Part shown: piece by piece, positions 1-9,013 of the stretch
Layout: each line of letters starts with the position of its first letter
How positions within the stretch are numbered: position 1 is the first letter of the stretch
Assembly (NCBI GenBank): GCA_003612285.1
Contig: RAYE01000009.1
Coordinates: forward strand, 1 to 64,000
From: a bacterium D16-51
Lineage (GTDB): Bacteria; Bacillota; Clostridia; Lachnospirales; Lachnospiraceae
Length of the DNA: 64,000 nucleotides
Direction: 5' to 3'
The notes under the pieces: model-generated
The model's input: only the letters and a program-made list of their open reading frames with translations
Databases searched by the model: none
What the model was told of the DNA's origin: nothing
Translations under genes and position numbers: made by a program

Positions 1-37
1 GAGAATGCAAAGCATCCACCACAGCCATTATGTACCA

Positions 38-115
38 TTACGCATTCTGCGCAGTGGAAACGTACCAGCCGAAATATCTATGGAACTCTGTTGTTTCCAG
101 TTCAGACAGTTGTCC
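38..115. repeat. dispersed repeat copy A (partner at 18183)
   Basis: About 75 bases around the string ggaactctgttgtttccag resemble 18183-18255 at roughly 70 percent by eye. The rest of 1-360 holds no convincing gene. Read on the minus strand, both copies encode the peptide pattern GQLSExETTEF, and several differences between them fall at third codon positions, so the repeat may descend from a coding sequence. The function is unknown. Confidence 0.55.
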
Positions 116-349
116 GTGCGCGCGCATAGGCTGGAAGCTTAAAAAGCAAAGCAATTCTAAAAGAGCTAAATTGTCCTGTGGAAAGCAATGTCTTTCTAAA
201 TTTTTGTCAGGCTGTAATTTACAGCAAACTTTAGTTATTTTGCAGAAAATCAGGACGACTTCTGCTTTCTCATACTGCATAATATGGAAAATACATCCAA
301 AGGGAAAATCATTTTTTATTTGTTTCTACAATTTATGATACCATTAACT

Positions 350-361
350 GTGAATAGTAAC
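350..361. repeat. short dispersed motif GTGAATAGTAAC
   Basis: The 12-mer gtgaatagtaac occurs here and again at 13659 and 53878, with a one-base variant at 57209 and a one-base insertion near 57816. Each copy lies in an intergenic region ahead of a gene. At several sites the AGTAAC half pairs with an upstream GTTACT to form a hairpin. The role is unknown. Confidence 0.5.
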
Positions 362-369
362 TTATCAAT

Positions 370-404
370 GGATAAGAGGGGGATGCTTTTGCATTCCCTT
401 ATTT
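370..404 (+). terminator. terminator-like hairpin upstream of thiC
   Basis: A stem made of ggggatgc and gcattccc around a TTTT loop is followed by a short T-rich stretch. It probably ends transcription coming from the left before the thiC promoter. The tail is weak, so the call is tentative. Confidence 0.45.
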
Positions 405-414
405 ATGGTTATCA

Positions 415-443
415 TTGACTTTTTTTCAGAAGGATATTATAAT
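415..443 (+). promoter_or_regulatory. thiC promoter
   Basis: A -35 TTGACT (415-420), a 17-base spacer and a consensus -10 TATAAT (438-443) place the transcription start near 450, just before the TPP riboswitch. Confidence 0.75.
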
Positions 444-454
444 TTATTGGTAAA

Positions 455-531
455 TATCTGGGGAGCTGACAGGCTGAGAGGGATAAAATCCGACCCATGA
501 CCTGATGCGGGTAATGCCGCCGTAGGGAGAA
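455..531 (+). ncRNA. TPP riboswitch (THI element)
   Basis: The conserved blocks occur in the right order: ctggggagct, gctgaga, acccatgacctgatgcgggtaa read as the pyrophosphate/pyrimidine-sensor part, then gccg and aggga. It sits in the leader of thiC, a standard target of thiamin-pyrophosphate control. High TPP is expected to switch thiC off through the downstream terminator. Confidence 0.93.
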
Positions 532-598
532 TGTGAATGTAATCTGATATCCTGTTTTCAGGGAGGTAATGCTTGGGATACAGGGCATTGGTTAATGG

Positions 599-684
599 AC
601 TCCAGGTAGGTTTATCAAAAATGTTGGCCCATGAGGTTTTGGCTGCGGGCGGTACATTCGGTAAGGAGCTATCTGGAGTTTTTT
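599..684 (+). terminator. candidate riboswitch-controlled terminator
   Basis: The segment actccaggtag (599-609) can pair with ctatctggagt (669-679), followed by a T run. The long loop contains a small gccc/gggc hairpin. This is the likely expression platform of the TPP riboswitch. The structure was judged by eye and not folded. Confidence 0.55.
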
Positions 685-739
685 GTTGTCAATAAGGAAC
701 TGTAAAAGCAAGGGGTTCTTTGCGGAAATGAGGTAAGAT

Positions 740-2047
740 ATGGCGTATAGCACACAGATGGAAGCGGCACAGAAGGGGATTCAGACAAAGGAACTGCTGA
801 GCGTGGCAGAAAAAGAACATATGCAGCCGGAAAGGCTGATGGAGCTTGTGGCAAAAGGGCAGGCAATTATACCTGCAAATAAAATACATACCTGTATTGA
901 ACCATGTGGCATTGGAAATAAACTTTCTACAAAGATTAATGTGAACCTGGGGACTTCCCGTGACTGGACAGACCTGGATATGGAGATGGAAAAAGTAAAA
1001 AGTGCAGTTGCCATGGGGGCAGAGGCGATTATGGATTTGAGTTCTTTTGGCGATACGCAGAAGTTCCGCAGGAAGCTTACAAGTGAATGCCCTGCCGTAA
1101 TCGGGACAGTGCCGATTTACGATGCTGTGGTATACTACCATAAGCCGTTAAAAGAGATTACAACGGAGGAATGGCTTGCTATTGTAGAAATGCATGCAAA
1201 GGATGGCGTTGATTTTATGACAATCCATTGCGGCATTAACAAAGAAACGGCAAGGCGTTTTAAGGAGATGAAACGCCTGACGAATATTGTTTCACGCGGA
1301 GGCTCTATTATTTTTGCATGGATGGAAATGACAGGGAAAGAGAATCCATTTTATGAGCATTATGACCGCATTTTGGAAATCTGCAGGGAATATGATGTGA
1401 CGATGAGCCTTGGGGATGCCTGCAGGCCGGGATGCCTGGAGGATGCTTCTGATATTTCCCAAATCGAAGAGCTGGTTACACTTGGGGAACTGACAAAGCG
1501 CGCGTGGGACAGGGATGTCCAGGTTATGATTGAAGGACCAGGACATATGCCGCTAGACCAGATAGAGGCAAATATGCGGATTCAGCAGACGATTTGCAAG
1601 GGCGCCCCTTTTTATGTGCTGGGGCCTCTTGTAACAGATGTTGCACCAGGGTATGATCATATTACGGCGGCAATAGGCGGGGCGGTTGCCGCAGCATATG
1701 GGGCATCCTTTTTGTGCTATGTAACGCCGGCAGAGCATTTGCGCCTTCCTGATGTTGATGATGTGAAAGAAGGGATTATTGCAGCAAAGATTGCGGCGCA
1801 TGCGGCAGATGTTGCAAAGGGAATCCCAGGGGCAAAGGATTGGGACAGGGAAATGAGCATGGCAAGGAAAAAACTGGATTGGGAAAAGATGTTTAATCTT
1901 GCAATAGACCCTGAAAAGGCAAAAAGATACCGGGAAGGGGCGAAACCAGAGAAAGAAGATACCTGTTCTATGTGCGGCAATTTCTGTGCAGTGAAAAATA
2001 TGAACCGTATTCTGGATGGGGAAATTGTTTCTATTTATGATGAATAA
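740..2047 (+). CDS. thiC: phosphomethylpyrimidine synthase ThiC
   Basis: ThiC is a radical-SAM enzyme that turns 5-aminoimidazole ribotide into HMP phosphate, the pyrimidine half of thiamin. The protein has 435 residues, close to the family norm for the short bacterial form. The C-terminal iron-sulfur ligands are visible as C409-x2-C412-x4-C417 (CSMCGNFC). The core motifs [16 protein letters not shown] and [13 protein letters not shown] are all present. A purine-rich RBS (gaggtaag) lies just before the ATG. The gene stands alone behind a TPP riboswitch, so it should be repressed by thiamin pyrophosphate. No other thi genes are present in the window. Confidence 0.97.
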   Translation: MAYSTQMEAAQKGIQTKELLSVAEKEHMQPERLMELVAKGQAIIPANKIHTCIEPCGIGNKLSTKINVNLGTSRDWTDLDMEMEKVKSAVAMGAEAIMDLSSFGDTQKFRRKLTSECPAVIGTVPIYDAVVYYHKPLKEITTEEWLAIVEMHAKDGVDFMTIHCGINKETARRFKEMKRLTNIVSRGGSIIFAWMEMTGKENPFYEHYDRILEICREYDVTMSLGDACRPGCLEDASDISQIEELVTLGELTKRAWDRDVQVMIEGPGHMPLDQIEANMRIQQTICKGAPFYVLGPLVTDVAPGYDHITAAIGGAVAAAYGASFLCYVTPAEHLRLPDVDDVKEGIIAAKIAAHAADVAKGIPGAKDWDREMSMARKKLDWEKMFNLAIDPEKAKRYREGAKPEKEDTCSMCGNFCAVKNMNRILDGEIVSIYDE

Positions 2048-2053
2048 ATAATA

Positions 2054-2082
2054 TTGTAATAAAGTACGGTAGATGGTACAAT
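2054..2082 (+). promoter_or_regulatory. yebC promoter
   Basis: TTGTAA (2054-2059), 17 bases, then TACAAT (2077-2082) precede yebC. An overlapping TATAAT at 2084 is an alternative -10. Confidence 0.55.
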
Positions 2083-2125
2083 TATAATAATAACAACAGA
2101 TGGGAAAAAGAAAAGGAGAAACATC

Positions 2126-2854
2126 ATGTCAGGTCATTCAAAGTTTTCAAATATTAAACATAAGAAGGAGAAAAATGACGCCGCCAAGGGAAAGGTTTTT
2201 ACAATCCTGGGACGTGAAATTGCAGTGGCAGTGAAGGAAGGCGGGCCGGATCCGGAAAATAACGGTAAGCTCCGGGACGTCATAGCAAAAGCGAAGGCAA
2301 ATAATATGCCGAATGATACAATTGAGCGTGGAATTAAAAAAGCAGCCGGGAATATGGACGCCGTGAATTATGAAGAGGTTACATATGAAGGATATGGACC
2401 AAGCGGCACGGCAATTATTGTAAAGGCGCTGACGGATAATAAGAACCGTACAGCAAGCAATGTGCGCAATGCATTTACAAAAGGAAGCGGAAGTGTTGGG
2501 ACACAGGGATGCGTTTCGTATATGTTTGATGAAAAGGGGCAGATTATCATTGATAAAGAAGAATGTGAGATAGAAGCAGATGATTTGATGATGGCTGCTT
2601 TGGATGCTGGGGCGGAGGACTTTTCAGAGGAAGAAGATTCTTATGAAATAATTACAGCGCCGGAGGATTTTTCAGCAGTACATGAAGCCTTGGAGGAACA
2701 GGGGGTTGTAATGGTAAGCGCAGAAGTAACTATGATTCCACAGAATTATGTTACATTAAGTGATGAAAATGATATAAAACAGCTCCAAAGGACGCTGGAT
2801 TTATTGGATGAAGACGATGATGTGCAAGACGTATACCATAACTGGGAGGAATAA
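2126..2854 (+). CDS. yebC: YebC/TACO1 family protein
   Basis: This is a 242-residue cytosolic protein of the YebC/PmpR family. Members have been described as DNA-binding regulators and, more recently, as factors that help ribosomes through difficult sequences such as proline runs. The N-terminus [19 protein letters not shown] is diagnostic. The middle keeps [14 protein letters not shown] and YEGYGPSG, and the C-terminus is acidic. A strong RBS (aaggagaaac) precedes the ATG. The gene is monocistronic, with its own promoter and a terminator at 3029. Confidence 0.96.
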   Translation: MSGHSKFSNIKHKKEKNDAAKGKVFTILGREIAVAVKEGGPDPENNGKLRDVIAKAKANNMPNDTIERGIKKAAGNMDAVNYEEVTYEGYGPSGTAIIVKALTDNKNRTASNVRNAFTKGSGSVGTQGCVSYMFDEKGQIIIDKEECEIEADDLMMAALDAGAEDFSEEEDSYEIITAPEDFSAVHEALEEQGVVMVSAEVTMIPQNYVTLSDENDIKQLQRTLDLLDEDDDVQDVYHNWEE

Positions 2855-3028
2855 GCCAGTGAGTGCCCTGGCAGCAGGATTAAAAATATTAGGTGCAATA
2901 TCATATGACCTTTCCATAGAGAGTGTTTTGCTTGATGGAGTATGCTTAGAAGCAGGGGTTGCTTTTTGGGGAAAGTTATGGCGTGAGGGGGTTTATAACA
3001 AAAAAAGAATAGCTAAAATACCGATGAA

Positions 3029-3056
3029 ATGGGAATGCGTTTGCATTCCCATTTTT
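3029..3056 (+). terminator. intrinsic terminator after yebC
   Basis: A perfect stem atgggaatgc/gcattcccat with loop gttt is followed by TTTT. Bases 2855-3028 contain no supportable gene. The stem sequence GGGAATGC recurs in other terminators of this window. Confidence 0.85.
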
Positions 3057-3084
3057 AAATAAAAGAAAAGCAGGGAGAAAAATA

Positions 3085-3118
3085 TTTAAGGATTATTTAA
3101 TATTTCCTTTGCTATACT
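3085..3118 (+). promoter_or_regulatory. promoter of ABC/TCS operon with possible operator
   Basis: An extended -10 (TGcTATACT, core 3113-3118) has no good -35. In its place lies the near-repeat ttaaggattatttaa (3086-3100). A weak -35 beside a repeat suggests a promoter activated by a response regulator, perhaps the one encoded at 6318. That link is inference. Confidence 0.5.
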
Positions 3119-3148
3119 TCCATTATAACAAAGGAAAGGAGTAAAGCA

Positions 3149-5518
3149 ATGTATCTGCAAATTTTAAAAAAGGACTTACGGCGGAAAAAGACGATGAACA
3201 TGATTCTTTTAATTTTCATTATTCTTGCCGCAACATTTATTGCATGCAGTGCAAATAACATGTTATCCGTTACCACAGCTTTAGACAGTTTTTTTGAAAA
3301 AGCGGAGGTGCCGGATTACTGGTTTTGTACGACAGGCAAAAAGGAAGTTGAAAAATATGAACATTTGGCGAAAGAAAATCAATATGATTTCTGCCAGCAG
3401 GAGTTTATCCAAATTGACCCCAAAAATGTTAAAGTGAATCCAGGAAAAAGGGAAGGAAGGGAATTCCAATATTCTAAGAGTGTATGTATGTCGCAGTTAA
3501 AAGATTCTACAAAACTTTTTGATAAAAATGACAAAGTAATAGAAGAGGTGAAAAAGGGTGAAATCTACCTGACTGCAGATTTATTCCGTAATTCTCCCGA
3601 TCATTTTAAAATTGGCGATGAGATAACAATTACTAACGGTGGAAAAACAAGGACATTCCATATAAAGGGCGGCATGAAGGACGCCATGTTTGGCTCTTCG
3701 ATGCTTGGGATGACCAAGTTTTTGGTAAGCGGGGAGGATTATAGGTATTTTAATGACGAAAATGTAAGTAAATTCTATTCGGTAATGACATATACAGAGG
3801 ATGGGAAGTTTCTAGAGCGGTTTAATAAGCTGGAATTAAATCTGTTTTTTAGTGTAAACCGAAGCGGGCTGCAGACGATATACATTATGGACATGGTTAC
3901 GGCAGCGGTAATGCTGGTAGTCAGCATATGCCTGATTTTGATATCTATGGTCATCCTTCGGTTTACCATTAATTTTACAATGAGCGAAGAATTTCGGGAA
4001 ATTGGTGTAATGAAGGCAATAGGAATCTGTAATCCGAAAATCAGGGGACTGTATATTACGAAGTATTTTGCTGTTTCTGTGGTTGGCGGGATTACTGGAT
4101 TTTTCCTGAGCATTCCATTTGGGAAGCTTTTACTGCAAAATCTGTCCCAGAACATCATTTTGCCGGACAGCAGCAACTATTTTATAAACCTTGTATGTGC
4201 GTTTTCTGTAGTAGTGATTGTATTGCTGTTCTGCTATTTCTGCACTGGGAAAATCAAGCGTTTCTCCCCGATTGATGCAATCAGGAATGGGGAAAATGGG
4301 GAGCGTTATTCCAGAAAGGGAATCATCCATCTGAATAAATCAAGGTTTCCGGCCGTTTTATTTCTGGCATGTAATGATATTCTAAGCAATATCAGGAGGT
4401 TTGCCGCGATGCTGGTTATTTTCACATTGGGGATTTTGCTGATTATCATTCCGATAAATACGATTAACACATTGAAATCTGATAAACTTCTTTCGTGGTT
4501 CAGCATGGCAGAGAGTGACCATGTTATCAGCGTTGAGCAGCTTTTTGATACAAACTGCAATAACCGTGCTTTTGTGGAAGATACATTAGAGGAGGTGAAA
4601 GGGAAACTTTCTGACAAAGGAATAAAAGCGGATGTCTTCCAGGAAATTATGTTTCGGACAAATATTTCTTATAAGGGCAAAAGGATGTCTTCGCTTTCTA
4701 CTCAAGGGGCTGGGGGAGTTACAACAGATATGTACACTTACCTGGAAGGTTCTGCGCCCCAGAATAACAATGAAGTAGGGATTTCCCATATTGTGTCAGA
4801 TACGGTTGGCGCAAAGATTGGCGATACTGTTACAATCAGGAATGGGGAAACAGAGCGCCAGTATATGGTTACGGCAATTTATCAGACAATGAATAATATG
4901 GGGGAAGGAATCCGTTTTTACCAGGGGGAGGACCTGGATTATACATATGCTGCGGGAAGCTTTGGGATTCAGGTAAAATATACGGACAATCCTGATAAAA
5001 AAGAATTAGAGGAAAGGAAAGAGATGTTAAAAGACTTTTTCCCAGATGACAAAGTCTTTACTCCGGGGGAGTATATTGGTTATATGATTGGCGGCGATGT
5101 GGTAACCAAGATACAGGATATTAAGCATCTTATCCTTGCCGTGATACTATGCATTAATACGCTGGTAACGGTATTAATGGTAAAAAGTTTTCTTACAAAA
5201 GAGAAGGGCGAGATTGCCATGTTAAAGGCACTGGGTTTCCAGAATAGTTCCCTTGTCGTTTGGCAGGCTTTAAGGATTGGGCTGATACTCTTTTTTGCCA
5301 CAATTCTTGCAGCCCTTTTATCAACGCCGCTTTCCCAGGTTTCCATAGGGCCGGTTTTCCGTATTATGGGAGCGCAGAATATAACATTTGAGATTATACC
5401 TTTAGAAGTTTATGTCTTATATCCGGTAATCGTGTTATGTGTAACGGTTCTGGCAGGTGCAATGACTGCAACACAGATTCGGAAAATTTCTGCATCGGAG
5501 GCTTCAAGGGGAGAATAG
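3149..5518 (+). CDS. FtsX-type ABC transporter permease
   Basis: This 789-residue membrane protein has two FtsX/MacB-like permease blocks. One transmembrane helix lies near residues 18-34, followed by an extracellular domain to about 245, a cluster of helices at about 250-375, a second extracellular domain at about 420-650, and a final helix cluster from about 655 to the end. Each block carries the usual EIGVMKAIG- or EIAMLKALG-type signature after a transmembrane helix (EFREIGVMKAIG, KGEIAMLKALG). It is first in an operon with an ATPase, a response regulator and a histidine kinase. That layout is typical of peptide or antibiotic sensing and export systems. The substrate cannot be told from sequence. 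Confidence 0.9.
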   Translation: MYLQILKKDLRRKKTMNMILLIFIILAATFIACSANNMLSVTTALDSFFEKAEVPDYWFCTTGKKEVEKYEHLAKENQYDFCQQEFIQIDPKNVKVNPGKREGREFQYSKSVCMSQLKDSTKLFDKNDKVIEEVKKGEIYLTADLFRNSPDHFKIGDEITITNGGKTRTFHIKGGMKDAMFGSSMLGMTKFLVSGEDYRYFNDENVSKFYSVMTYTEDGKFLERFNKLELNLFFSVNRSGLQTIYIMDMVTAAVMLVVSICLILISMVILRFTINFTMSEEFREIGVMKAIGICNPKIRGLYITKYFAVSVVGGITGFFLSIPFGKLLLQNLSQNIILPDSSNYFINLVCAFSVVVIVLLFCYFCTGKIKRFSPIDAIRNGENGERYSRKGIIHLNKSRFPAVLFLACNDILSNIRRFAAMLVIFTLGILLIIIPINTINTLKSDKLLSWFSMAESDHVISVEQLFDTNCNNRAFVEDTLEEVKGKLSDKGIKADVFQEIMFRTNISYKGKRMSSLSTQGAGGVTTDMYTYLEGSAPQNNNEVGISHIVSDTVGAKIGDTVTIRNGETERQYMVTAIYQTMNNMGEGIRFYQGEDLDYTYAAGSFGIQVKYTDNPDKKELEERKEMLKDFFPDDKVFTPGEYIGYMIGGDVVTKIQDIKHLILAVILCINTLVTVLMVKSFLTKEKGEIAMLKALGFQNSSLVVWQALRIGLILFFATILAALLSTPLSQVSIGPVFRIMGAQNITFEIIPLEVYVLYPVIVLCVTVLAGAMTATQIRKISASEASRGE

Positions 5519-5556
5519 CGGCAGTTATAATATAAATAGAAGAAAAGAGGATGGAT

Positions 5557-6324
5557 ATGAAAACTATATTAGAAGTGAAAAATTTATGCAAGACGTATAT
5601 TATAAATAAACGCCAGAACAATGTGCTGAAGAATGTGAATTTTACAATTACAGATGGGGAGATGGTAGCGGTTATGGGGCCGTCCGGTTCAGGGAAGTCT
5701 ACATTATTATACACAGTTTCCGGGATGGATAAAATTACGGCAGGGGACGTTTATTTTCAGGAAAAAAATATTGCAAAGCTTTCTGCAAAGGAGCTTGCCG
5801 GTATCAGACTTGACGAAATGGGGTTTGTCTTCCAGCAGATGTATATGCTTAAAAATCTGTCTGTACTGGATAATATTATTCTGCCGGCATGCCAGTCCAA
5901 AAGAAATACGGCCAGCCGGAAAGAAAAAGTGCAGTTTGGGCAGGATTTGATGAGGAAGCTTGGGATTATTGAAATAGCAGATAATGATATTAATGAAGTA
6001 TCAGGGGGACAGCTTCAAAGGGCATGTATTTGCAGAAGCATGGTGAACCACCCGAAAATCATTTTTGCCGATGAGCCGACAGGGGCGTTAAACCGTACTT
6101 CTTCTGAAGAGGTTATGGAAGAACTTGCAAAAATTAATAAAGAGGGCACTACGGTTATGCTTGTTACACATGATATTAAAGTTGCGGCAAAGTGTACAAG
6201 GGTTCTTTATATTGTTGATGGAAACATAAAAGGGGAGTATAATCTTAACAGGTATAACTCTTTAGCAGAGCTTCGGGAGAGGGAACGTTCACTGAACAAC
6301 TGGCTTATGGAAATGGGATGGTAA
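5557..6324 (+). CDS. ABC transporter ATP-binding protein (MacB/LolD type)
   Basis: This is the nucleotide-binding subunit for the permease just upstream. Walker A is GPSGSGKS, the signature is VSGGQLQRA, Walker B is IIFADEP followed by TGALN, and the H-loop is LVTHD. This pattern is that of the LolD/MacB/BceA group. The in-frame ATG at 5551 touches the RBS aagagg, so the ATG at 5557, six bases downstream, is the better start, giving 255 residues. A C-terminal extension of about 30 residues is rich in Arg and Leu. The stop overlaps the start region of the response regulator gene, which indicates translational coupling. Confidence 0.93.
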   Translation: MKTILEVKNLCKTYIINKRQNNVLKNVNFTITDGEMVAVMGPSGSGKSTLLYTVSGMDKITAGDVYFQEKNIAKLSAKELAGIRLDEMGFVFQQMYMLKNLSVLDNIILPACQSKRNTASRKEKVQFGQDLMRKLGIIEIADNDINEVSGGQLQRACICRSMVNHPKIIFADEPTGALNRTSSEEVMEELAKINKEGTTVMLVTHDIKVAAKCTRVLYIVDGNIKGEYNLNRYNSLAELRERERSLNNWLMEMGW

Positions 6325-6989
6325 TCATGACAGATATTCTGGTAGTAGAAGACAATAAAGAATTAGCAGGGCTTTTATGTGATTTTCTCCGGGCAGAAGG
6401 TTACATTGTCAGCATTGCAGAGGATGGGGAAAAGGCGCTGTATCTGTATGAACAATATGGCGCAAGGCTTGTTGTCCTGGACATTATGCTCCCGGGGATG
6501 GATGGATTTGCTGTCTGCAAAAAAATCCGGGAGCTGGGGAATACGCCTGTACTGATTGTCAGCGCAAAGACGGAAAAGGAGGATAAATTAAACGGGCTTT
6601 TCCTTGGCGCAGACGACTATATTGAAAAACCATATGATATAGACATTATGCTTGCTAAAATCAAGGGAATTTTTAAGAGGCAGTATTCCATGGACGATAT
6701 TACAGACGGGAATCTCCGTCTTAATAAAGTGAATAGGACAGCTTATAAAGAAAATCAGCCGCTTGAACTGACAGCAAAAGAATTTGACCTTCTTTTGCTG
6801 CTGATTGAAAATAAAGGAAAGGTGCTGAAAAAAGAATTTATTTTCCGCTGTATTTGGGGTTCTGATAGTTTTTCAGAACCCCAGACCCTGACGGTGCATA
6901 TAAAATGGCTGCGGCAGAAAATTGAAGAAGATCCGAAAAGCCCGAAAAGGCTTTTAACAGTTTGGGGAGTGGGGTACCAGTTTTTATGA
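6318..6989 (+). CDS. OmpR-family response regulator
   Basis: A receiver domain (phosphoacceptor Asp55 in LVVLDIMLPG; switch residues at VSAKTE and EKPYD) is followed by a winged-helix DNA-binding domain ending in VWGVGYQFL. The 223-residue length fits the OmpR/PhoB family. The start overlaps the ATPase stop; an ATG nine bases later (6327) is also possible. The stop overlaps the kinase start as ATGA. It probably controls this operon in response to the substrate of the ABC system. Confidence 0.93.
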   Translation: MVIMTDILVVEDNKELAGLLCDFLRAEGYIVSIAEDGEKALYLYEQYGARLVVLDIMLPGMDGFAVCKKIRELGNTPVLIVSAKTEKEDKLNGLFLGADDYIEKPYDIDIMLAKIKGIFKRQYSMDDITDGNLRLNKVNRTAYKENQPLELTAKEFDLLLLLIENKGKVLKKEFIFRCIWGSDSFSEPQTLTVHIKWLRQKIEEDPKSPKRLLTVWGVGYQFL

Positions 6990-8257
6990 AAAGCTTTTAT
7001 AAGTTTTATGCTGTTGTAATAGCAGTAATCCTATTTATTTTTGCTGCTGCGAATAGTATTCTCCTAAGAATCGAAAAGGGCGGTGCGGGAAGGCCGTACC
7101 GGGTAGAGGCAGAACGGCTTGTAAAGGAAATTGGGGAAAAAGGCCTGGAAAATATCAGCCTGTCAAAGTATCATTATATTACAAATATTGAAGTTATTCC
7201 ACAGGGGCAGGACAGGGAAAGCAGTTTAGGGAAAGAAAATGATTTTTATGAGGGGTCCGGCAGTGATTATATTATCCGTAAGGCTGGCCAAAAACTTATC
7301 CGCTTTGACTACCAGTCTTCTGCCGGATTGGGGCGTAGTAACCTGATAGCTGCTGTAAATGCTGCCCTGGGCGTTATGTCACTGCTCATACTTGCTATCC
7401 TTGTTTATATCCAGCATAATATATTAAAACCGTTCCAGTCCCTGCGCCAGGTGCCATATGAGCTTTCAAGGGGAAACCTGACCGTGCCTGTAAAGGAAAG
7501 CAGACACCGCTATTTTGGGAAATTTGTCTGGGGGATAAATATGCTCCGGGAAAATATGGAGCAGCAGAAACAGCGCGAGCTTGCCCTGGTGCATGATAAA
7601 AAAACATTAGTACTTTCCATTTCACATGATATTAAGACGCCTCTTTCTGCGATTAAGCTGTATGCGCAGGCCCTTTCGAGGGAGCTTTATAAAGATGCTG
7701 CGAAAAAAAAGGAAATTGCAGAAAGCATAAATGAAAAAGCAGATGAAATAGAAAAATTTGTTTCGCAGATAATAAAGGCATCTAATGAAGACTTTTTAAA
7801 CCTGGAAACGAAGCAGGAGGAATTTTATCTTTCGGCGTTAGTCCATAAGACGTCACAATATTATAAAGAGAAACTTGGCCTTGTACGGATTTCATTTTCT
7901 GTCGGCAGTTATGGGGACTGTATACTGAAAGGGGACTTTGACAGAAGTATAGAGGTTTTGCAGAATCTGATAGAAAATGCTGTAAAATATGGGGACGGGC
8001 ATTTGATTGAGCTTTTATTTGCGGAGGAAAGCGGCTGCCAGCTTGTTATGGTAAAAAACAGCGGCTGTACGCTGCCAGAAACAGAACTTCCCCATATTTT
8101 CGACAGCTTCTGGAGAGGGTCTAACACAGGGAGCAATGCAGGGAGCGGCCTTGGGCTTGCAATCTGCCGCCAGCTTATGCATAAAATGAATGGCGATATC
8201 TTTGCTGAAATACAGGGGGATGTCATGTGTATTACGCTTGTCTTTATGAAATCTTAA
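6986..8257 (+). CDS. sensor histidine kinase
   Basis: This membrane sensor kinase has about 423 residues. Helix 1 (about 8-27), an extracellular domain of about 90 residues, helix 2 (about 122-142) and a HAMP-like linker precede the dimerisation helix with phosphoacceptor His214 (SISHDIKTPLS). An HATPase domain follows (N box ENAVKYGDG, G box SGLGLAICRQ). The start at 6986 overlaps the regulator stop as ATGA; the longer TTG start at 6962 is less likely. The size of the sensor domain argues against the intramembrane-sensing BceS class. Confidence 0.92.
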   Translation: MKSFYKFYAVVIAVILFIFAAANSILLRIEKGGAGRPYRVEAERLVKEIGEKGLENISLSKYHYITNIEVIPQGQDRESSLGKENDFYEGSGSDYIIRKAGQKLIRFDYQSSAGLGRSNLIAAVNAALGVMSLLILAILVYIQHNILKPFQSLRQVPYELSRGNLTVPVKESRHRYFGKFVWGINMLRENMEQQKQRELALVHDKKTLVLSISHDIKTPLSAIKLYAQALSRELYKDAAKKKEIAESINEKADEIEKFVSQIIKASNEDFLNLETKQEEFYLSALVHKTSQYYKEKLGLVRISFSVGSYGDCILKGDFDRSIEVLQNLIENAVKYGDGHLIELLFAEESGCQLVMVKNSGCTLPETELPHIFDSFWRGSNTGSNAGSGLGLAICRQLMHKMNGDIFAEIQGDVMCITLVFMKS

Positions 8258-8320
8258 TATTTTCTTATGTAAAATCATCTATAATAATTTATGAACTTTA
8301 AGGAAGGGAAGTATAAAGTT

Positions 8321-9013
8321 ATGGATGATAAAATACTTATCGTTGACGATGAGCAGGAAATTGCTGATTTGGTGGCAATTTACCTGGAAAATGAGGGGTT
8401 TACGGTATTTAAGTATTATAACCCGAAAGAAGCCCTGGACTGTATCCGGGAAGAAAACCTGGATTTAGCGGTGCTTGATATAATGATGCCAGGAATAGAT
8501 GGCTTTGCGCTTTGCCGGAAAATCCGGGAAAAGCATCAGTATCCTATCATTATGCTGACAGCAAAAGGGGAGGAAATTGACAAAATTAATGGCCTGGCAT
8601 TAGGGGCAGACGACTATATTACAAAGCCTTTTTTGCCCCTGGAACTGGTTGCCAGAGTAAAAGCGCAGCTTCGCAGGTATAAAAGGTATAATAATCCCCA
8701 GCAGTCAGATGAGGACATTATAGCCCATTCCGGCCTGGTTCTAAATATCAGGACGCATGAGTGTACTCTAAATGAGAAAGTGCTCTCCCTGACGCCGACA
8801 GAATTTTCTATTTTGCAGATCCTTTGCCAGCAGAAGGGGAAAGTAATCAGTTCGGAAGAGTTATTTCATCAGATTTGGAAGGATGAATACTATACAAAAA
8901 ATAATACGATTACAGTCCATATCCGGCATTTGCGTGAAAAAATGGGAGACTCTTTTGAAAATCCAAAGTATATAAAAACAGTCTGGGGGGTTGGCTATAA
9001 AATTGAAAAGTAA
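8321..9013 (+). CDS. VanR-like response regulator
   Basis: This OmpR-family regulator has 230 residues from the ATG at 8321, preceded by AAGGAAGGG. An upstream ATG at 8291 lacks an RBS. The phosphoacceptor is Asp53 in AVLDIMMPG. From memory it closely follows enterococcal VanR: MDDKILIVDDEQEIADL, TKPFLPLELVARVKAQL, SLTPTEFSILQ, TVHIRHLREKM and YIKTVWGVGYKIEK all have near-identical counterparts. In vancomycin resistance VanR activates vanHAX, but no vanHAX genes lie nearby, so the target is unknown. The kinase gene overlaps its 3' end. Confidence 0.9.
   Translation: MDDKILIVDDEQEIADLVAIYLENEGFTVFKYYNPKEALDCIREENLDLAVLDIMMPGIDGFALCRKIREKHQYPIIMLTAKGEEIDKINGLALGADDYITKPFLPLELVARVKAQLRRYKRYNNPQQSDEDIIAHSGLVLNIRTHECTLNEKVLSLTPTEFSILQILCQQKGKVISSEELFHQIWKDEYYTKNNTITVHIRHLREKMGDSFENPKYIKTVWGVGYKIEK

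Noticed and set aside
30-338. Open frames of 102 and 80 codons on both strands at the left end
   Set aside because: No RBS, poor composition, and the only similarity is the short repeat shared with 18183. They were kept as a repeat and not as genes.
2808-3062. 84-codon frame starting inside the end of yebC
   Set aside because: It reads straight through the intrinsic terminator at 3029 and has no RBS.
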